This document shows, in pieces, positions 61,148-64,000 of a DNA stretch of 64,000 nt. Made by a program: the position numbers and the translations under genes. The notes below the pieces were generated by a model. It searched no databases, was not told the DNA's origin, and saw only the letters and a program-made list of their open reading frames with translations. Position 1 is the stretch's first letter, and every line of letters begins with the position of its first letter. The DNA is from an uncultured Odoribacter sp. (GTDB lineage: Bacteria; Bacteroidota; Bacteroidia; Bacteroidales; Marinifilaceae): NCBI GenBank assembly GCA_910588375.1, contig CAJUQA010000004.1, forward strand, positions 62,001 through 126,000, given 5' to 3'.

Positions 61148-62896
61148 TTAATTTTCGAGTTTCAAATCTTTAATCATAGCCGCGATTTTTTCATTGGCTT
61201 GCTGTTGAGCGTGGTCAAAATCTGCAACTCCGTTCATCTGGGCACGGGCTTCGAAATAAAACTTGATTTTGGGTTCTGTTCCGGAAGGGCGTACGGAAAT
61301 TTTGCAGCCGTCTTCCAAAAAGAACTGTAGGACATCACTGGTAGTCGGGAAGTCCATTTCCGAAACTGTTCCCGTTTTCAGATTCGTCTCTTTCAGGGTA
61401 GTATAATCTTTTTTGATTACGATAGGGCTGTTATGGATGGCTTTCGGTGTATTGTTCCGAAGAGCGGCCATCATTTCCTTGATTTCTTGTGCACCGGTCA
61501 ATCCCTTGCGGACGATATAAATCATTTTTTCTTGTGAAAATCCGTATTCGGCGTAAATTTCTTTTAGCAGCGTGAAAAGAGTTTTACCGTTATCTTTTGC
61601 CCAAGCTGCAATTTCTGCCATTAAAGAGGTAGAGGAAACGGCGTCTTTGTCACGTGTAAAAGATCCCGGCATGAATCCGAAAGATTCTTCTCCGGCTCCG
61701 ATATATCCTTCGGCACCTTTTTTACGGATGGTATCTGCTATCCATTTGAATCCGGTGTATACATCGTAGCAGGGAATACCGTTTTTTTCTGCAATATCCT
61801 TGATAAGCTCTGAGGTAACGATTGTTTTGATTGTGTATTCGTTGCCTTTGATTAAGCCCAGTTCTTTTCTCCGGCGGATAATGTAATAGGTGAAAATAAT
61901 ATTGGTCTGGTTCCCGTTGAGTAAAATCCATTCCCCTTTATCGTTTTTTACTGCAATCCCGAGTCGGTCACCGTCGGGGTCACAGGCCATCGCCAAGTCG
62001 GCATCAATGGCCCGGGCTTTATCCAACGCCATTTTAAAAGCGGCCGGTTCTTCCGGGTTGGCAGATGCCACCGTCGGGAAATTACCGTCGGTAATCATTT
62101 GGTCCGGGATGGTGGTAATGTTGGTAAATCCCCAATTACGCAAGGAAGCGGGAACCAATTCGTAAGTAGTACCGTGTAACGGAGTGAATACGATTTTTAA
62201 ATCATGTTGGTGTGCAATTGCTTCCGGAGAGAGGCTCAATGTCTTTACTTTGTCCAAAAATTTCTGGTCGAAATCTTTTCCAAGGGTAATAATCCTTTCG
62301 GCCACTTTTGTGAACTTAATGTCTTCTACTTTAACCTGTTTTACTTCTGCGATGACATTTTTGTCGTGGGGAGGAACTAATTGTGAACCGTCATTCCAAT
62401 ATGCTTTATAGCCGTTGTATTCTTTAGGATTATGGGAGGCGGTAATGATTACACCGCCGTTGCATCCCAATTCACGAATGGCGAATGACATTTCCGGTGT
62501 CGGGCGCAGACTTTCGAATAGGTAGGCGGTAATACCGTTGGCAGAGAAAATGGCAGCTGTCGTTTCTGCGAAATAACGGCTGTTGTTGCGGCAGTCATGA
62601 CCGATGCAAACCGATTTTTGCTGGTCGCCGGGAAACATTTTGTTGATATAATTGGCAAATCCCTGGGTGGCAGCACCGACGGTATAGATGTTCATACGGT
62701 TGGTTCCCACACCCATAATCCCGCGCAAGCCTCCGGTTCCGAATTCCAGGTCGTTATAAAAAGAATCCGTCAGTTCTGTTGAATCGGATGAATTAAGCAT
62801 TTGTTGTACAGACTCCCGGGTTTTTGAATCATAAGCTTCAGAAAGCCAGTTTTCAGCTTTCGCTTTCGCTTGTTTGAGGATTTCTGATTTTTCCAT
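61148..62896 (-). CDS. Phosphoglucomutase/phosphomannomutase family protein
   Basis: 582 residues of the alpha-D-phosphohexomutase superfamily, four domains. The phosphoserine loop is VIITASHNPKEYNGYKAY near residue 145. The metal loop is ACDPDGDRLGIAV near 310, the sugar-binding loop is YIGAGEESFGF near 400, and the phosphate loop is RPSGTEPKIKFYF near 545. The length and GFMPGSFTRDKDAVSSTSLM fit the PGM2-like bacterial phosphoglucomutase subgroup. It interconverts hexose 1- and 6-phosphates. Confidence 0.92.
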   Translation of the reverse strand: MEKSEILKQAKAKAENWLSEAYDSKTRESVQQMLNSSDSTELTDSFYNDLEFGTGGLRGIMGVGTNRMNIYTVGAATQGFANYINKMFPGDQQKSVCIGHDCRNNSRYFAETTAAIFSANGITAYLFESLRPTPEMSFAIRELGCNGGVIITASHNPKEYNGYKAYWNDGSQLVPPHDKNVIAEVKQVKVEDIKFTKVAERIITLGKDFDQKFLDKVKTLSLSPEAIAHQHDLKIVFTPLHGTTYELVPASLRNWGFTNITTIPDQMITDGNFPTVASANPEEPAAFKMALDKARAIDADLAMACDPDGDRLGIAVKNDKGEWILLNGNQTNIIFTYYIIRRRKELGLIKGNEYTIKTIVTSELIKDIAEKNGIPCYDVYTGFKWIADTIRKKGAEGYIGAGEESFGFMPGSFTRDKDAVSSTSLMAEIAAWAKDNGKTLFTLLKEIYAEYGFSQEKMIYIVRKGLTGAQEIKEMMAALRNNTPKAIHNSPIVIKKDYTTLKETNLKTGTVSEMDFPTTSDVLQFFLEDGCKISVRPSGTEPKIKFYFEARAQMNGVADFDHAQQQANEKIAAMIKDLKLEN

Positions 62897-62963
62897 ATTT
62901 TATTGATTTAAATTTTATTTTCAGATATAGGCCTTGAGAGGTCATTTTCATGCCATCAGAACA

Positions 62964-62971
62964 CAAATTTA
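62964..62971 (-). promoter_or_regulatory. Candidate promoter of the phosphohexomutase gene
   Basis: Minus-strand TAAATTTG fits TAnnTTTG and lies 68 bases before the start codon, within a 15-base block identical to that at 59644. Confidence 0.45.
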
Positions 62972-62978
62972 GGAAAAA

Positions 62979-63013
62979 TAAAAAAAAGCCCTGCATGTGG
63001 GCAGAGCTTTTTT
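62979..63013 (-). terminator. Terminator of rplS
   Basis: AAAAAGCCCTGC and GCAGAGCTTTTT pair with one internal mismatch and a 6-base loop, A/T runs on both sides, 19 bases after the rplS stop. Confidence 0.78.
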
Positions 63014-63031
63014 ATTCTTGAAAGAGATAAA

Positions 63032-63385
63032 TTAAATTTTTTTCTCTTTGATTCTGGCTTTCTTACCTGTTAATTCACGGAAGTAGTAAATACGTGATCT
63101 TCTTACTTTACCTACTTTGTTTATTTCAATTTCTTTGATGTAAGGTGAATTGAACGGGAAAATTCTTTCTACTCCGACATTCCCTGACATTTTCCGTACG
63201 GTAAATGATTTGGTGGTTCCACTTCCTTTGATCTGGATTACGGTTCCACGGAAAACCTGGATTCTTTCTTTGTTTCCTTCTATGATTTTGTAATGTACAC
63301 TGATGGTGTCACCTGTGTTAAATGAAGGATGCTCAACCGGATTTTCTGCTGCAAATGCTTGTTCTGCAATTTTAATTAAGTCCAT
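63032..63385 (-). CDS. rplS: 50S ribosomal protein L19
   Basis: 117 residues, full length. L19 signatures are FNTGDTISVHYKIIEGNKER, IQVFRGTVIQIKGSG, TKSFTVRKMSGNVGVERIFP and the C-terminal VGKVRRSRIYYFREL with KKARIKEK. It sits at the 30S-50S interface. It stands alone here, without the usual rimM-trmD neighbours, and has a leader of roughly 125 bases. Confidence 0.97.
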   Translation of the reverse strand: MDLIKIAEQAFAAENPVEHPSFNTGDTISVHYKIIEGNKERIQVFRGTVIQIKGSGTTKSFTVRKMSGNVGVERIFPFNSPYIKEIEINKVGKVRRSRIYYFRELTGKKARIKEKKI

Positions 63386-63481
63386 TGTGTTAATTTTTAT
63401 TCGTTTACCGAACGCAATATTACACCTGAGCTTTTGTGTAAGAGATTACGTACGTTGTTATTCTAATTCAGTATACAACCT

Positions 63482-63524
63482 CGGATTTTTGAATCCGTAT
63501 ATACCGATTCGGGTTGCAAAGATA
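63482..63524 (-). promoter_or_regulatory. rplS promoter and leader hairpin
   Basis: Minus-strand TATCTTTG (63517-63524) fits the -7 consensus. Just downstream, CGGATT/AATCCG (63482-63497) forms a 6-bp hairpin with a 4-base loop near the start of the roughly 125-base leader. This may be an autoregulatory r-protein leader; unproven. Confidence 0.45.
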
Positions 63525-63564
63525 GAATAAAAAGTAAAAAGTAAAAAATAAATAGGGAGAAAAT

Positions 63565-63594
63565 ACAGGACATAAAAATGTCCTGTACTTTTTT
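63565..63594. terminator. Terminator after the C69 dipeptidase gene
   Basis: ACAGGACAT (63565-63573) and ATGTCCTGT (63578-63586) form a perfect 9-bp stem with AAAA loop, followed by a T run on the plus strand and a shorter one on the minus strand. Confidence 0.75.
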
Positions 63595-64000
63595 ATTTAG
63601 TAACTTCCTGTTTATTACCCATGTAGTTCGTGATGGTACGTAAATACCATTCAGGCAGCGGAGGATTTTCCACTTTCGGATTTTTTTGTCCGGGAACGGG
63701 GGTTTTTATGTTACCATCCATGAAGCGGGTGAACAGGTAGCCATAAAATTCTTTCCATGTTTCTGCCAATTGGTTGCCCGTGTTGCAGGAAAAATCGGTT
63801 AGATAGTTGACGGCTATTTCCGGATTTTCTTCAAAACTGCTTAGAGCAGCGGCATCCGTCATCCGGACATAGGATTTATAACGTTTTTCCAATGCTTTTT
63901 GATGTGTCCGGATTTCAGCGTGAATGGCATTGTAGCGGGTATATGCCAGATTGCTGACCTGGTTGAATATCCAGAAAGCCGCTTTGTCGGTGAACTGCAT
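63593..64000 (-). CDS. C69 family dipeptidase, C-terminal part (5' end outside window)
   Basis: 135 codons are visible and the frame is open to the window edge. The edge ATG is probably internal. FWIFNQVSNLAYTRYNAIHA, EIAVNYLTDFSCNTGNQLAE and TWKEFYGYLFTRFMDG match the C-terminal region of PepD-like C69 dipeptidases (Ntn-hydrolases). The N-terminal nucleophile Cys lies outside. The final PEWYLRTI segment is also typical. Confidence 0.82.
   Translation of the reverse strand: MQFTDKAAFWIFNQVSNLAYTRYNAIHAEIRTHQKALEKRYKSYVRMTDAAALSSFEENPEIAVNYLTDFSCNTGNQLAETWKEFYGYLFTRFMDGNIKTPVPGQKNPKVENPPLPEWYLRTITNYMGNKQEVTK

Overview
This window is chromosomal DNA of a Bacteroidota bacterium, order Bacteroidales. 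It has a complete gldKLMN/porKLMN block of the type IX secretion system behind a porP/sprF gene, a SusC/SusD pair, a MurF-alanine racemase fusion, BACON-domain lipoproteins, and Bacteroidota-type promoters (TTTG-N19-TAnnTTTG). Having T9SS argues against Bacteroides itself. The gene set fits an Odoribacteraceae-like gut anaerobe (Odoribacter/Butyricimonas type), but that assignment is inference.

Layout. Bases 1-4780 look like a nucleic-acid scavenging group: a surface nuclease lipoprotein, a 5'-nucleotidase lipoprotein and a CNT nucleoside transporter, with a decayed toxin-antitoxin remnant between the first two. An AAA ATPase (DUF4143) gene at 4873-6123 is followed by a second, diverged copy of the transporter gene's 3' end, so it looks inserted. 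Bases 6316-11629 are housekeeping: recX, prmC, a cardiolipin synthase and murF-alr. Bases 12210-23399 form a five-gene outer-membrane uptake locus: SusC, SusD, a DUF1735 lipoprotein, an M60-like (mucin-type) metallopeptidase and a coiled-coil DUF4988 lipoprotein. No dedicated regulator lies beside it, but a pair of operator-like sites does. Bases 23961-32826 hold a thioredoxin-like lipoprotein, mfd, coaX, a TPR protein, lptC and gldE. Bases 32914-38588 are porP and porKLMN. Then come a mannose-1-phosphate guanylyltransferase (minus strand) and an MlaE/MlaF transporter pair with a DUF4296 lipoprotein.

Bases 42228-47504 are the most accessory-looking part. They contain a shrunken amidohydrolase-like gene, an operator-like inverted pair, a five-copy 41-42 bp tandem stem-loop array bounded by about 36-bp inverted repeats, a DUF6261 gene, and a BACON/SUMF1 lipoprotein. 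The C-terminal codons of that lipoprotein have the NNY, adenine-poor signature expected of a diversity-generating-retroelement target. An AAA-ATPase/PD-(D/E)XK protein follows. A short repeat (core GTTGAAAAGGTTGAAGAG) recurs just after the stop codons of four genes, always in the sense orientation.

Bases 47573-64000 return to core genes: two M16 peptidases, a DUF2975/XRE regulator pair with operator-like repeats, gpmI, DUF3109, tRNA-His, gcvP, rsmD, DUF3822, a pilin-like protein, a RecD-like helicase, a phosphohexomutase, rplS and the 3' end of a C69 dipeptidase gene. All identifications are by eye from motifs and family knowledge; no database search was run.
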